Source: Pseudomonadota bacterium
Lineage (GTDB): Bacteria; Pseudomonadota; Alphaproteobacteria; UBA2136; JAPKEQ01
Length of the DNA stretch: 64,000 nt
Direction of reading: 5' to 3'
NCBI GenBank assembly: GCA_036141575.1
Contig: JAYZXF010000017.1
Coordinates: 233,751-297,750 of the forward strand
Shown: positions 24,266 to 33,517 of the stretch, piece after piece
How positions within the stretch are numbered: position 1 is the first letter of the stretch
Layout of the letters: every line of letters starts with the position of its first letter
Program-made: the position numbers and the translations under genes
Notes under the pieces: generated by a model
The model's database searches: none
Told to the model about the DNA's origin: nothing
What the model saw: only the letters and a program-made list of their open reading frames with translations

Positions 24266-24851
24266 AGCTTATTTTGCAGCCCTGGTTCTGGGTGTTACTT
24301 TGCTATGCGCGACGCCATCTATTGCTGATATTGAGCACTACGAATTTTCCAAAGAAGATAATGGTGAAATCACGCTAACAGGTATCTTTAGAGATAATGA
24401 CAACTTCTACGATGCCATTGTGAGCCAATTGAAAACAGGTGAGCTACTGGAAGTCATGCTCACAATTGATGTACGCCCGCAAGGTTGGTGGAGCAAAACA
24501 AAGTCATACTTTACCAAGCGTCGCCATACTGTGCATAAGCGTTTATCACTCGACCTTCTTACAGATGAAGTCTCTCTTCATCGCAATGAAACATACACAA
24601 CCATCCTTCCATTGAAGGACCTTATGCCGTCTATCCTTTCATTCTCAAACGTAACCATCATTCACCCAGAAGATGTAGAGAAGGGCGAAACATACTTGGT
24701 TGATGTGGAACTGTCTTTCCACCGTGGCACATTTGAAGAAGGCGATGTATGGCAGAAAATTAGCCACTTGCCACGTTACGCTATGCGTTACATTCCAGAA
24801 AGTTTACTCAACCCAACACTGGGCACATCGCTCAGCTATAAGTACAAATAA
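24246..24851 (+). CDS. DUF4390 periplasmic protein
   Basis: 201 residues: signal peptide (about 1-26, ending PSIA), then a mostly beta-rich domain with a basic WWSKTKSYFTKRRHTVHKRLSL segment near 75-97. DUF4390 genes are typically found directly upstream of NtrY-type kinases, especially in betaproteobacteria, and are presumed exported partners of the sensor. It overlaps resB by 20 bases and lies 13 bases before ntrY, so the three are co-expressed. Confidence 0.7.
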   Translation: MRRINLKAYFAALVLGVTLLCATPSIADIEHYEFSKEDNGEITLTGIFRDNDNFYDAIVSQLKTGELLEVMLTIDVRPQGWWSKTKSYFTKRRHTVHKRLSLDLLTDEVSLHRNETYTTILPLKDLMPSILSFSNVTIIHPEDVEKGETYLVDVELSFHRGTFEEGDVWQKISHLPRYAMRYIPESLLNPTLGTSLSYKYK

Positions 24852-24864
24852 TAAGAGGCACCTT

Positions 24865-27006
24865 TTGAAAACGTCTGTTCGTGCAATTATGAGTCGAGTC
24901 ATTCAAGCCAGCAGCTGGTTTGTTATGGCAATTCTGATCTTCTTGATTATCGCATCAGTCGCAGGCGTTATGATTGCCCCAACCATTTCAGGGCCCATTT
25001 TCCTTGGCATTATTACACTGAACATCCTGCTTATTCTTGTGGCTTCACTTTATATTGGCCGCAAATTAGTAGATGTCTTCCTGAATAAAACCAATTCACT
25101 CATTGGCGCTAAGCTTCATGTCAGGCTTGTGGGTATCTTTAGTACGCTGGCGTTTATGCCAGCACTTGTGGTTTCAGTAGCGTCTATCTTTGTCCTAAAC
25201 CAGGGCCTAGAAACATGGTTCTCAGATCGTGTCACGCGTGCCCTTGATGGCTCGCTTGAAGTGGCGCAGTCATACCTAAAAGAGCAACAGAAAACACTCC
25301 TTCTTGAAAACAAATCTATTCTTGGTGAACGTCCAGTAGCAGATGCACTTCTTCTGCTAGATGAACGTGGGCTTACTGAAGCTCTGGAAGATCAACGACG
25401 CGAACGCCTGATGAGTGAAGTTTATGTCTTCCAAACAGACGGGGCACTCTTTGGCCAGAACATTGGTGAAGATATTATTCTACCAACAGCGGTTCTGAGT
25501 GCGATTCGTCAGCCTGTTCCAAATGGTGAAACACACCTTTCATTCCAGAACAACCGTATCTATGCCGTATCTCCAGTGGGGACACGTAAGGTTCTTGTAA
25601 GCTCTCGTCCGATTGAGCCAATTCTTGTTGCCCGCATGAACGAGACTGAAGAAACATATCGTGACTACTATGAGCTACGCACACATAGAAGCGAAGTAAG
25701 ATTCACACTCACGCTCACTATGCTTGCGCTTGGTCTTGTTGGTCTTGCTGCTGCGATTTGGGTGGGTATTACACTTGCCGGTAAGATCGTAACACCAGTT
25801 ACAGACCTTGTTTATGCAACCAACAAAGTGAGTGCAGGGGAGTTAGATGTTCGTCTGATTCCACAAGACGATGATGAAATTGGTATTCTCACCCAGTCCT
25901 TTAACCGCATGACAGGGCAGCTACGCCAAAACCGTGAACTGCTTGAGAAGAAGAACAAAGAACTTGATGAACGCCGCCGCGGTATGGAAGCCGTACTTAC
26001 AGGTGTAACATCAGCTGTTGTGGCACTTGATAATAACGGTAATGTGATTCTGAGTAACCGTATTGCTGAAGAGCGCTTTGGCCTTTCTCAAGGAGAAAGT
26101 CTTGGGAACCATAGTGCTGAACTCCAAGATGTCTTTGAAGAGTTTGTGGCTAAACTTCCTGAGATTGATGAGCGTAAGATTACACTGAATGTAGACGGGG
26201 AAGAGCGTCGCATGCTGCTGCGCCTTGTTCCAATGCGTCAAAGCCGTGCCAAAACACAAGCTGTTGTGATGACACTGGATGACATCAGTGATCTTCTAAG
26301 TGCACAGAAGGTTGCAGCTTGGGCAGATGTGGCCCGTCGCCTTGCACATGAGATTAAAAACCCTCTCACGCCGATTCAGGTGAGTGCTGAGCGATTGAAG
26401 CGCAAATATACGAAAATCATGCCAGAAGATGATAGAGAGCTGTTTGGGCAACTTACAGGCACAATTGTCGGACGCGTAGAAGATTTGCGTGAGATGCTCA
26501 ACGAATTTAGCGACTTTGCCCGAATGCCTGCGGCAAAACAAGAAGTTGCGGATATTATGCCTCTTATCAAGGAAGAAATTCTGCTTCAACAGCAAGGCCG
26601 CGAAAATATCGCATACGAAAAAAATATTTCGGTTGAGCATGCTGAAGTCAATATGGATAAAAGCCATATCAGACGGGCATTTACCAACCTTTTGGAGAAC
26701 GCTGCAAACGCCGTAAGTGAGCATCCAGATGCAAAAAATCGTATCGGATTGATAAAAGTTGTTGTAGATATGTCACAAAGTGGTAGACTGTTGTTGTCGA
26801 TTGAGGACAACGGGGTCGGCATCTCTGAAGATGTAGACCTAGACAAGCTTTTTGATCCTTACGTGACAACGCGTAAGAAAGGGACAGGACTTGGACTTGC
26901 GATTGTAAGACGAGTGATGGACCAGCACGGTGGCCAAATCAAACTCTCAAGAAGAGAAGAGGGCGGCACCAAAGTAGAATTAAGTTTGCCTGTGGTTGAA
27001 CAATAG
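24865..27006 (+). CDS. ntrY: NtrY-like sensor histidine kinase
   Basis: 713 residues from a TTG start preceded by AAGAGG; an in-frame ATG 24 bases later has no ribosome site. Order: three membrane helices in the first about 110 residues, a periplasmic loop (about 115-285), another membrane helix, HAMP (about 310-365), a PAS domain (about 380-480), HisKA with His495 in LAHEIKNPLTPIQ, and an HATPase with N box NLLENAANAV and G boxes DNGVGIS and GTGLGLA. Partner is NtrX directly downstream. In alphaproteobacteria the pair affects nitrogen, envelope and redox responses. Confidence 0.93.
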   Translation: MKTSVRAIMSRVIQASSWFVMAILIFLIIASVAGVMIAPTISGPIFLGIITLNILLILVASLYIGRKLVDVFLNKTNSLIGAKLHVRLVGIFSTLAFMPALVVSVASIFVLNQGLETWFSDRVTRALDGSLEVAQSYLKEQQKTLLLENKSILGERPVADALLLLDERGLTEALEDQRRERLMSEVYVFQTDGALFGQNIGEDIILPTAVLSAIRQPVPNGETHLSFQNNRIYAVSPVGTRKVLVSSRPIEPILVARMNETEETYRDYYELRTHRSEVRFTLTLTMLALGLVGLAAAIWVGITLAGKIVTPVTDLVYATNKVSAGELDVRLIPQDDDEIGILTQSFNRMTGQLRQNRELLEKKNKELDERRRGMEAVLTGVTSAVVALDNNGNVILSNRIAEERFGLSQGESLGNHSAELQDVFEEFVAKLPEIDERKITLNVDGEERRMLLRLVPMRQSRAKTQAVVMTLDDISDLLSAQKVAAWADVARRLAHEIKNPLTPIQVSAERLKRKYTKIMPEDDRELFGQLTGTIVGRVEDLREMLNEFSDFARMPAAKQEVADIMPLIKEEILLQQQGRENIAYEKNISVEHAEVNMDKSHIRRAFTNLLENAANAVSEHPDAKNRIGLIKVVVDMSQSGRLLLSIEDNGVGISEDVDLDKLFDPYVTTRKKGTGLGLAIVRRVMDQHGGQIKLSRREEGGTKVELSLPVVEQ

Positions 27007-27046
27007 GCAGACCAATAAAAACAATATTAAAAAATGGGGTTATACG

Positions 27047-28369
27047 ATGAGCAATTACGTGCTGATTGTCGATGACGAAGGGGACATTCGTTCCTCTCTT
27101 TCAGGACTACTAGAAGATGAAGGTTATAAAACTGCAACTGCGTCAAGCGGTGAAGAATGTCTTGATATTGTAAGTCAGAAACTTCCTGATCTTGTTCTTC
27201 TTGATATTTGGATGGAAGGCATGGACGGTCTTGAGACTCTATCTCGTCTTAAGCGTCGTGCACCAGACCTACCAGTTATTATGATTAGTGGTCACGGTAC
27301 AATTGAAACTGCGGTAACAGCGACACAGAAGGGTGCTTACGACTTTATTGAGAAGCCACCTTCAGTTGACCGTCTACTTCTCACAGCAAGCCGTGCAATT
27401 CGCGAAACACAACTACGTCGTGAGAACATGCTTCTTCGTAGCCGAGGTGGTGAAGTTCAAGAACTTCTTGGTATCTCATCTGAGATCGCAACTGTGCGCC
27501 AAACAATTAAGCAAGTTGCCAGCGGTGAAAGCCGTATCATGGTAACGGGTGAAAGTGGTGCTGGTAAGGAAGTTGTTGGTCGCCTGATCCACAAAGGCTC
27601 TCGCCGTGCAGATCGTCCATTTATGTCAATCGCACCAGGTGCTGTATCTGATGCTACATTTGACATGGCCCTCACAAGTACACTTGTACAAGCTGCTGGT
27701 GGTTCACTCTTCCTTGATGAAGTTGCTGACCTAACGCCACACATGCAAGCACGCCTTCTGAAGTTCCTGCAAGATGGTCGCATTCACGATCCTAAGAGCG
27801 GTGGCCAAATTGAAGCCGACGTTCGCGTGATTAGCGGAACATCTAAAGACATTAAAGAAATGGTTGATGCTGGTAAATTCCGCGCAGACCTATTCTACCG
27901 TCTAAACGTAGTGCCAATTCATGTGCCTGAACTACGTAAGCGCAACACAGATATCCCAACACTGGTTCAGAACTTCCTTAAAGTTCTTTCTCCAGATAGC
28001 GGTTCTGTGCCAAAGATCGCGCCTGCAACAATGGCAATCATGACAAGCTACACATGGCCGGGTAACGTGCGCCAGCTACGTAACCTTATTGAATGGCTGA
28101 TCATCATGCACCCTGGCAAGATGATTGTTCCAGACATGCTACCACCAGAACTGATGCGTGGTGACGGTTTAGACACAGATATGATGGAAAAAGCGGTACA
28201 AATGCCACTACGCCAAGCGCGTGAGCTATTTGAGAAGAATTACCTAAGCAACCAGCTGGTTCGCTTTAGTGGTAATGTTTCAAGAACCGCAGATTTCGTA
28301 GGGATGGAGCGCAGTGCACTGCACCGTAAGCTTAAGTCTCTTGGTGTCGAAACACGCGGCGAAGCTTAA
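27047..28369 (+). CDS. ntrX: NtrX-like response regulator
   Basis: 440 residues: receiver domain with phospho-acceptor Asp53 (LVLLDIWMEG), AAA+ domain with Walker A GESGAGKE (about 167-174) and Walker B LFLDEVADL, and a C-terminal Fis-type helix-turn-helix (SGNVSRTADFVGMERSALHRKLKSLGV). The ELFG...GAFTGA stretch needed to contact sigma-54 is missing; SIAPGAVSDATFDMALTSTL stands in its place, as in alphaproteobacterial NtrX. The start at 27047 is chosen for the receiver N-terminus, with GGGG upstream. Confidence 0.93.
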   Translation: MSNYVLIVDDEGDIRSSLSGLLEDEGYKTATASSGEECLDIVSQKLPDLVLLDIWMEGMDGLETLSRLKRRAPDLPVIMISGHGTIETAVTATQKGAYDFIEKPPSVDRLLLTASRAIRETQLRRENMLLRSRGGEVQELLGISSEIATVRQTIKQVASGESRIMVTGESGAGKEVVGRLIHKGSRRADRPFMSIAPGAVSDATFDMALTSTLVQAAGGSLFLDEVADLTPHMQARLLKFLQDGRIHDPKSGGQIEADVRVISGTSKDIKEMVDAGKFRADLFYRLNVVPIHVPELRKRNTDIPTLVQNFLKVLSPDSGSVPKIAPATMAIMTSYTWPGNVRQLRNLIEWLIIMHPGKMIVPDMLPPELMRGDGLDTDMMEKAVQMPLRQARELFEKNYLSNQLVRFSGNVSRTADFVGMERSALHRKLKSLGVETRGEA

Positions 28370-28388
28370 TATTTAAGCGAAACCTTTT

Positions 28389-28419
28389 AAGAGCCTCCTT
28401 GTCAGGGGGCTCTTTTTTG
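28389..28419 (+). terminator. terminator after ntrX
   Basis: GAGCCTCC-TTGTCA-GGGGGCTC followed by TTTTTT; separates ntrYX from trkA. Confidence 0.9.
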
Positions 28420-28466
28420 TGGGAAAATAACTGGCTAGCAAAAATAAAAAATAAGTTTATAAATTT

Positions 28467-29825
28467 ATGTTAAATGCCATTGTCGTTGGTGCAGGTGAAG
28501 TCGGGATCTCTATTGCGCAAAACCTGAGCGCAGAAAACCATAACGTTGTGATGATTGATAGCGATGCACACAAGTTGCAGCAAGTGCTTGATGTTGTCGA
28601 TGTACAAATTGTGGAAGGGGTAGGGTCTCACCCTGATGTTCTTGAGCAAGCAGGCGCCGACCGCGCACACCTCATTATTGCGGTAACTCAATCTGATGAA
28701 GTGAACATGATTGCCTGCCAAGTCGCGCATAGCCTCTTTGGTATTAACAAGAAAATTGCCCGCGTACGTGATATGGCGTACCTCAACATTACCCACAACC
28801 GCCTATATAACCGTGAGGACATGCCAGTTGATGTGGTGATTAGTCCAGAGAAAGAGGTAGCTGACGCTGTTGTACGTGCGGCTGAAGTTTCAGGGGCGTT
28901 TGATGTTACGTATATGGCAGACAGCTCGCTTTGTCTGATTGGCGTTAAAATCCCACATGCTTGTACATATAGGGGTATCAAACTTCGTGAGGTCCTTGAG
29001 CGCATGGAGTACGAATTCCGCATCATGTCAATCTTCAGAAACGAGCGTATTATTTACCCACGCGGTGAAGACCACCTTGAAGAAAACGATGAAGTTTACC
29101 TTCTGTGCAAAACAAATGATCGCAACATGATTATGGAAGAGCTTGGCTACATGGATAAGCCAATGCAGGATGTCATGATTATTGGGGGCGGACACATTGG
29201 TTATGAGATTGCTCTACAAATGGAGCACCAAGGTGTAAATATCCGCATTGTAGAAAATAATATTGATCGCGCAAACTACCTTGCACACCACCTCAACCAT
29301 GCTGTTGTTCTACATGGTGACGCTCTTGATAGCGACCTACTTGTTCAAGAGAATATTTCATCAATGGACGCCGTGTTTGTGATGACAAGTAATGACCCAA
29401 GTAATATTCTGTCATCTATTAGTGCGCGTAAGTTTGGTGTAGAAAACATTATTACACGTGTCAGCAGCCGTATGCTGATGCCACTGGCAGATACACTGCG
29501 TCTTGATAAAGTCATTTCACCACGTGAAATTACAGCCTCTCGTATTCTTCAGCATGTGCGCCGCAGTAAGTCTCGCGTAGAAGATCTACACACAATTCAC
29601 CAAGGCCGCTTAGAAGTGATGGAGCTGAAGGTGACATACAACTCTCCATCTCATGGCCGTACAGTGGGTAGCCTTGGACTTTCTGATGGTGTGAAAGTAT
29701 CCGCAGTTCTTAAAGGTGATGGATCTATCATCTTTGCAGATGCGCACGTTGGTATTGAGGAGGGCGATACACTTATTATGGTCTCTCGCGCTGAGTGTAT
29801 TACTGAAATTGAGCAAATGGTGTAA
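28467..29825 (+). CDS. trkA: Trk potassium uptake regulatory subunit TrkA
   Basis: 452 residues with two RCK units, each with an NAD-binding Rossmann motif: VVGAGEVGISIAQNL at the N-terminus and IIGGGHIGYEIALQM at about 237, each followed by a TrkA-C domain. It gates the TrkH channel in response to nucleotides. No Shine-Dalgarno precedes the ATG (A/T-only sequence), so initiation must be unusual or leader-independent. TrkH follows after nine bases with its own ribosome site. Confidence 0.95.
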   Translation: MLNAIVVGAGEVGISIAQNLSAENHNVVMIDSDAHKLQQVLDVVDVQIVEGVGSHPDVLEQAGADRAHLIIAVTQSDEVNMIACQVAHSLFGINKKIARVRDMAYLNITHNRLYNREDMPVDVVISPEKEVADAVVRAAEVSGAFDVTYMADSSLCLIGVKIPHACTYRGIKLREVLERMEYEFRIMSIFRNERIIYPRGEDHLEENDEVYLLCKTNDRNMIMEELGYMDKPMQDVMIIGGGHIGYEIALQMEHQGVNIRIVENNIDRANYLAHHLNHAVVLHGDALDSDLLVQENISSMDAVFVMTSNDPSNILSSISARKFGVENIITRVSSRMLMPLADTLRLDKVISPREITASRILQHVRRSKSRVEDLHTIHQGRLEVMELKVTYNSPSHGRTVGSLGLSDGVKVSAVLKGDGSIIFADAHVGIEEGDTLIMVSRAECITEIEQMV

Positions 29826-29834
29826 GGGGACGTC

Positions 29835-31286
29835 GTGCATTACCGTATGATCTTTTACGTTCTGGGAGTTTTCGTCTGCGGCTTTGGCGCATTGATGTCT
29901 ATCCCTGCATTTGTCGCACTATTTTTCCAAGAAGGTATGGCCGCAAAAATCTTCCTTGAAGTCTCTTTTGCAACCATGGTTTCTGGTGGTGCTGCCATTA
30001 TTATGATGCGCGGGACAAGCAAAGCAATGAACCATAAAGATGCGTTTCTCTTAACGTTTCTCACATGGTCTATACTCTCGGTTATTGGGAGTTTGCCTCT
30101 CTACTTTACAGGCGCAGCCCCAACCTTTGTAGATGGACTGTTTGAATCCGTTGCAGGGATTACCACAACAGGCGCCAGTGTTTTGAGTGGCTTAGACCAG
30201 ATGGATCACGGTGTTCTCCTGTGGCGCTCCATGCTTCAGTGGATTGGTGGTATGGGTATTATTGTCCTCGCCGTTGCCGTTCTCCCGTTCCTTGGAATTG
30301 GTGGTATGCAGCTCTACCGTAGTGAAATGCCTGGAGTTACAAAAGATAAACTCCAGCCTCGCATTAAAGAGACAGCTAAACTTCTTTGGATCGTATATCT
30401 AGTTCTTACAATTCTATGTGCGGCAGCTTATAGTGTCGCAGGGATGCATACGTTTGATGCTGTAGCGCACGCCTTTACAACAGTTGCAACAGGCGGCTTT
30501 TCAACCCATGATGCTTCCTTGGGGTACTATAACTCTTTAGCTATTGAAATGGTGGCTGTACTCTTTATGTTCCTTGGTGCGGTAAACTTTAGTTTGCACT
30601 ACATGTTCCTGACAACAAGCGGACGTGTGGTTTATGCCCGTGATGCTGAGTTTAAGATGTTCGTTGTACTTGTTGCTGGGGCCGTGATTGTACTGAGCCT
30701 CATGCTGACACTCCTTGATGTCTATGAACTTACAGAATCTATCCGTTACTCACTGTTTAACGTCATGGCCGTAATTACCACAACAGGTTACGCGACAGCA
30801 GATTACAACGCTTGGCCAGTGCTAGCACCTATGACGATGCTTGTCCTGATGTTCTGGGGTGGGTGCTCTGGTTCTACATCTGGTGGTATGAAGATTCTGC
30901 GTATTATGATGATTGTAAAGCAAAGTCAAACAGAGCTGATGCGTCTATTGCACCCAAGTGGGGTTGTGCGCGCTAAAATTGGTAACCGTACCATTTCAAG
31001 CGATGTGATGCAGGCAGTATGGGCCTTTGCAGGTTTATACCTTGTTACGTTTATTATCATTTCTATTATTATGGCAGCCTTTGGGCTAGACCTTGAAACA
31101 GCCTTTAGTGCCGCTGGGGCAACCCTAACAGGCCTTGGCCCTGGTCTGGGTGAAGTGGGGCCTGCCAGTAACTACGCAGGGCTACCACAAGCTGCTAAAG
31201 TGGTCCTCTGTTTCTCTATGCTTCTTGGGCGTTTAGAACTGCTTACTCTTCTTGTGCTCCTTATGCCTGCATTCTGGCGTAAATAA
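29835..31286 (+). CDS. trkH: Trk potassium transporter TrkH
   Basis: 483-residue inner-membrane K+ channel subunit with four M1-P-M2-like repeats. Filter-type segments are seen at SVAGITTTGASVL, FTTVATGGFSTH, MAVITTTGYAT and AAGATLTGLGPG. Start is GTG with AAGGGGAC upstream. Functions with TrkA encoded just before it; the trkA-trkH pair replaces trkA alone that many alphaproteobacteria have at this locus. Confidence 0.95.
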   Translation: MHYRMIFYVLGVFVCGFGALMSIPAFVALFFQEGMAAKIFLEVSFATMVSGGAAIIMMRGTSKAMNHKDAFLLTFLTWSILSVIGSLPLYFTGAAPTFVDGLFESVAGITTTGASVLSGLDQMDHGVLLWRSMLQWIGGMGIIVLAVAVLPFLGIGGMQLYRSEMPGVTKDKLQPRIKETAKLLWIVYLVLTILCAAAYSVAGMHTFDAVAHAFTTVATGGFSTHDASLGYYNSLAIEMVAVLFMFLGAVNFSLHYMFLTTSGRVVYARDAEFKMFVVLVAGAVIVLSLMLTLLDVYELTESIRYSLFNVMAVITTTGYATADYNAWPVLAPMTMLVLMFWGGCSGSTSGGMKILRIMMIVKQSQTELMRLLHPSGVVRAKIGNRTISSDVMQAVWAFAGLYLVTFIIISIIMAAFGLDLETAFSAAGATLTGLGPGLGEVGPASNYAGLPQAAKVVLCFSMLLGRLELLTLLVLLMPAFWRK

Positions 31287-31440
31287 AGTTGTGGTCTAGT
31301 GTGTTATTTTTTTCACAGGGGAAACACTTTTGTAAGGAGATATAAGGGGTAAGGCTTGAGTGAGGGCGTGTTGTTGTTTACGATAAACCATCTCGCAAAA
31401 AGTCGGGGTCAATAATAAAGACAAAGAAAGTGTGCCGCAA

Positions 31441-31707
31441 ATGGCTAAAAAGGACGATAAGACAAATAATGTCCAGGACGTGTTTCTGAACCATCTTAGA
31501 AAAACACGTCAACCTTGTACGGTGTTTCTAACAAACGGTGTTAAGCTTCAAGGCAAAGTAACATGGTTTGATAACTTCTGCGTAACGCTCACACGCGATG
31601 GTATTACTCAGCTTGTTTACAAGCATGCCATTTCTACTGTGATGCCTGCAGATGCGTTCCAAATGCATGACATCCTCGATATCGATAACGTTGGTAACGA
31701 AGCTTAA
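31441..31707 (+). CDS. hfq: RNA chaperone Hfq
   Basis: 88 residues: [36 protein letters not shown] (Sm1) and [10 protein letters not shown] (Sm2, YKHA motif) are diagnostic. It forms a hexamer pairing small RNAs with mRNAs. ATG at 31441 is preferred; a GTG nine bases upstream in frame is possible. The ribosome site is weak (AAAGAAAG). hflX begins three bases after the stop, the standard hfq-hflX operon. Confidence 0.96.
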   Translation: MAKKDDKTNNVQDVFLNHLRKTRQPCTVFLTNGVKLQGKVTWFDNFCVTLTRDGITQLVYKHAISTVMPADAFQMHDILDIDNVGNEA

Positions 31708-31709
31708 GC

Positions 31710-33023
31710 GTGGACGAACAACATTTTACTGGCACAAACTGTTATGTGCTACACGTAGAATCTCCTCCTCTAGGGGGGGAGGATAAACTACCTTCTTTAC
31801 GTTCCTCTGAAGATAAACTCGCAGAGGCCATCAATCTGACTGAAGCTCTTAACCTAGAGGTTGTTGGCTCTTCTTCTGTTACGCTCAAGCGTATTAACCC
31901 TAAATCCTATGTAGGTGGCGGTAAAATAGAAGAGGTGGCTGAGTTCTGCCATGAGAATGGCGTAGATATTGTTGTGGTGAATACCCAGCTGTCTCCCTCT
32001 CAGCAGCGTAACCTAGAGCTTATGATGGAACTGAAGGTGGTTGATAGAACGCACCTTATTCTTGAAATTTTTGCGGATCGCGCCCGTACCAAAGCTGGTC
32101 GACTGCAGGTTGAACTTGCACACTGCATGTTCCAACAGAGTAGACTTGTTCGTACATGGACCCACCTTGAGCGTCAACGTGGTGGCCTTGGTAAAACAGG
32201 TGGACCTGGTGAGCGTCAGATTGAGCTTGATAGACGTATGATTCAAGAACGTATTATCAATATTAAAAAGCAGTTGGTAAGTGTTGAGAAGGAAAGGGAG
32301 CTTCATCGTAAGACCCGTAAGAAATCTCGCATTCCTGTGGTTGCACTCGTAGGTTATACCAACGCTGGTAAATCAACGCTCTTTAATGCACTTGTGGGTG
32401 ATGAAGCCGAAGCCAAAGACATGCTCTTTGCAACGCTAGATCCACTCATGCGTCGTTTCTTACTTCCAAATAATGAGCCGATTATTCTGTCTGACACTGT
32501 AGGGTTTGTGAGCGACCTTCCTCACCAACTTGTTGATGCCTTTGCAGCAACGCTAGAAGAAGTGGCTGGCGCAGATCTTCTACTCATTGTCCATGATGCC
32601 AGCAGCCCTGATGCTGACGCACAATACCAAGACGTCTGTGAAGTTCTCAAGAACATTAAGGCAGATAAGGTACCAATGCTCCATGTAGGGAACAAAATGG
32701 ATATGGTTGAGGGTGGCTTTAACTTCCACCTGCCAAAAGGTACACTTCCAACATCAGCAATCTCTGGTGAAGGTGTAGAAGAGCTTGTACAAAAGATGAC
32801 TGAAAACCTATTCGGTGAAGAGAAAACCTTTGTGTTTGATGTTCATGCGTCAGAAGGAAAATGGATGGCATGGCTCCATGCTCATGGTGATGTATTGAGT
32901 AGTAGTCTAAACGAAGATATCTGGCATATTGAGGTGACGCTAAACAGCGCAACGGCAACCATTCTTCAAGAAGAAGCCCCTCATATTTACGAGACACGAC
33001 AAAACATGAAAAAGCCTGCTTAA
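31710..33023 (+). CDS. hflX: GTPase HflX
   Basis: 437 residues: HflX N-terminal subdomain with KRINPKSYVGGGKIEE, the GLGKTGGPGERQIELDRR linker signature, G1 GYTNAGKST, G3 DTVGF, and G4 reading NKMD. HflX binds stalled or heat-stressed ribosomes and splits them. Start is GTG, two bases after the hfq stop, with no ribosome site of its own, so translation is likely coupled. Confidence 0.95.
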   Translation: MDEQHFTGTNCYVLHVESPPLGGEDKLPSLRSSEDKLAEAINLTEALNLEVVGSSSVTLKRINPKSYVGGGKIEEVAEFCHENGVDIVVVNTQLSPSQQRNLELMMELKVVDRTHLILEIFADRARTKAGRLQVELAHCMFQQSRLVRTWTHLERQRGGLGKTGGPGERQIELDRRMIQERIINIKKQLVSVEKERELHRKTRKKSRIPVVALVGYTNAGKSTLFNALVGDEAEAKDMLFATLDPLMRRFLLPNNEPIILSDTVGFVSDLPHQLVDAFAATLEEVAGADLLLIVHDASSPDADAQYQDVCEVLKNIKADKVPMLHVGNKMDMVEGGFNFHLPKGTLPTSAISGEGVEELVQKMTENLFGEEKTFVFDVHASEGKWMAWLHAHGDVLSSSLNEDIWHIEVTLNSATATILQEEAPHIYETRQNMKKPA

Positions 33024-33039
33024 ACGCAGGCTTTTCTTT
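33009..33039. terminator. terminator between hflX and a convergent membrane-protein gene
   Basis: AAAAAGCCTGC-TTAAAC-GCAGGCTTTTC, overlapping the hflX stop region. Confidence 0.9.
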
Positions 33040-33045
33040 GATCGA

Positions 33046-33396
33046 TTACTTGCCAATGGCCAGTTTAATATCATGCTTTTCCGCAACAGTTTTAGCCATA
33101 AAAACATACAAGCCAAGAACCAGCAGTAGCAAAATGCTACCAGTCATTGCAGAGAAAGCAAGAACAGCACCAGCGCCAATGCCACATTGAATCAGCTTCA
33201 ACGTGCCGACAGATTGATACATCGGCAGATAGCCTGTTTGCTTCACTTCTTTTGCGGCTTTGAATTCAAAGTAGACGGCTGCAACATAAGCAGCAAACAC
33301 TAAAATAAGTGCAAAACCAGACAAAGCCATTGCCACAACAGTTGTTGCGCCGACAAGTTGGTACTTTTCCTGAGTTGTCAAAATACGTTGAGTCAT
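33046..33396 (-). CDS. small membrane protein of unknown function
   Basis: 116 residues, no family recognised. Three hydrophobic segments (about 14-42, 68-86, 87-104) separated by a loop containing KAAKEVKQTGYLPMYQSVG. Strong ribosome site GGAGATCTCCT directly before the ATG and its own promoter (TTGACC, 17 bp, TAGAAC on the minus strand) and terminator: a monocistronic islet of the same style as the Ter genes. Lies next to the first NAD kinase gene. Confidence 0.65.
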   Translation of the reverse strand: MTQRILTTQEKYQLVGATTVVAMALSGFALILVFAAYVAAVYFEFKAAKEVKQTGYLPMYQSVGTLKLIQCGIGAGAVLAFSAMTGSILLLLVLGLYVFMAKTVAEKHDIKLAIGK

Positions 33397-33440
33397 AGGA
33401 GATCTCCATAGAAAACGGAAGACAAAGTTGGATTGCTTTT

Positions 33441-33469
33441 GTTCTATCTGAAAGAGTGGGACTGGTCAA
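33441..33469 (-). promoter_or_regulatory. promoter of the small membrane protein gene
   Basis: Minus strand TTGACC (plus 33464-33469), 17-bp spacer, TAGAAC (plus 33441-33446). Confidence 0.6.
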
Positions 33470-33477
33470 TCGGAATA

Positions 33478-33509
33478 AGAAAAAGCCCGCTTATGCAGCA
33501 GGCTTTTCC
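33478..33509 (-). terminator. terminator after the first NAD kinase gene
   Basis: Minus strand AAAAGCCTGC-TGCATAA-GCGGGCTTTTTC, a few bases past the stop codon. Confidence 0.85.
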
Positions 33510-33517
33510 AGTATCGT

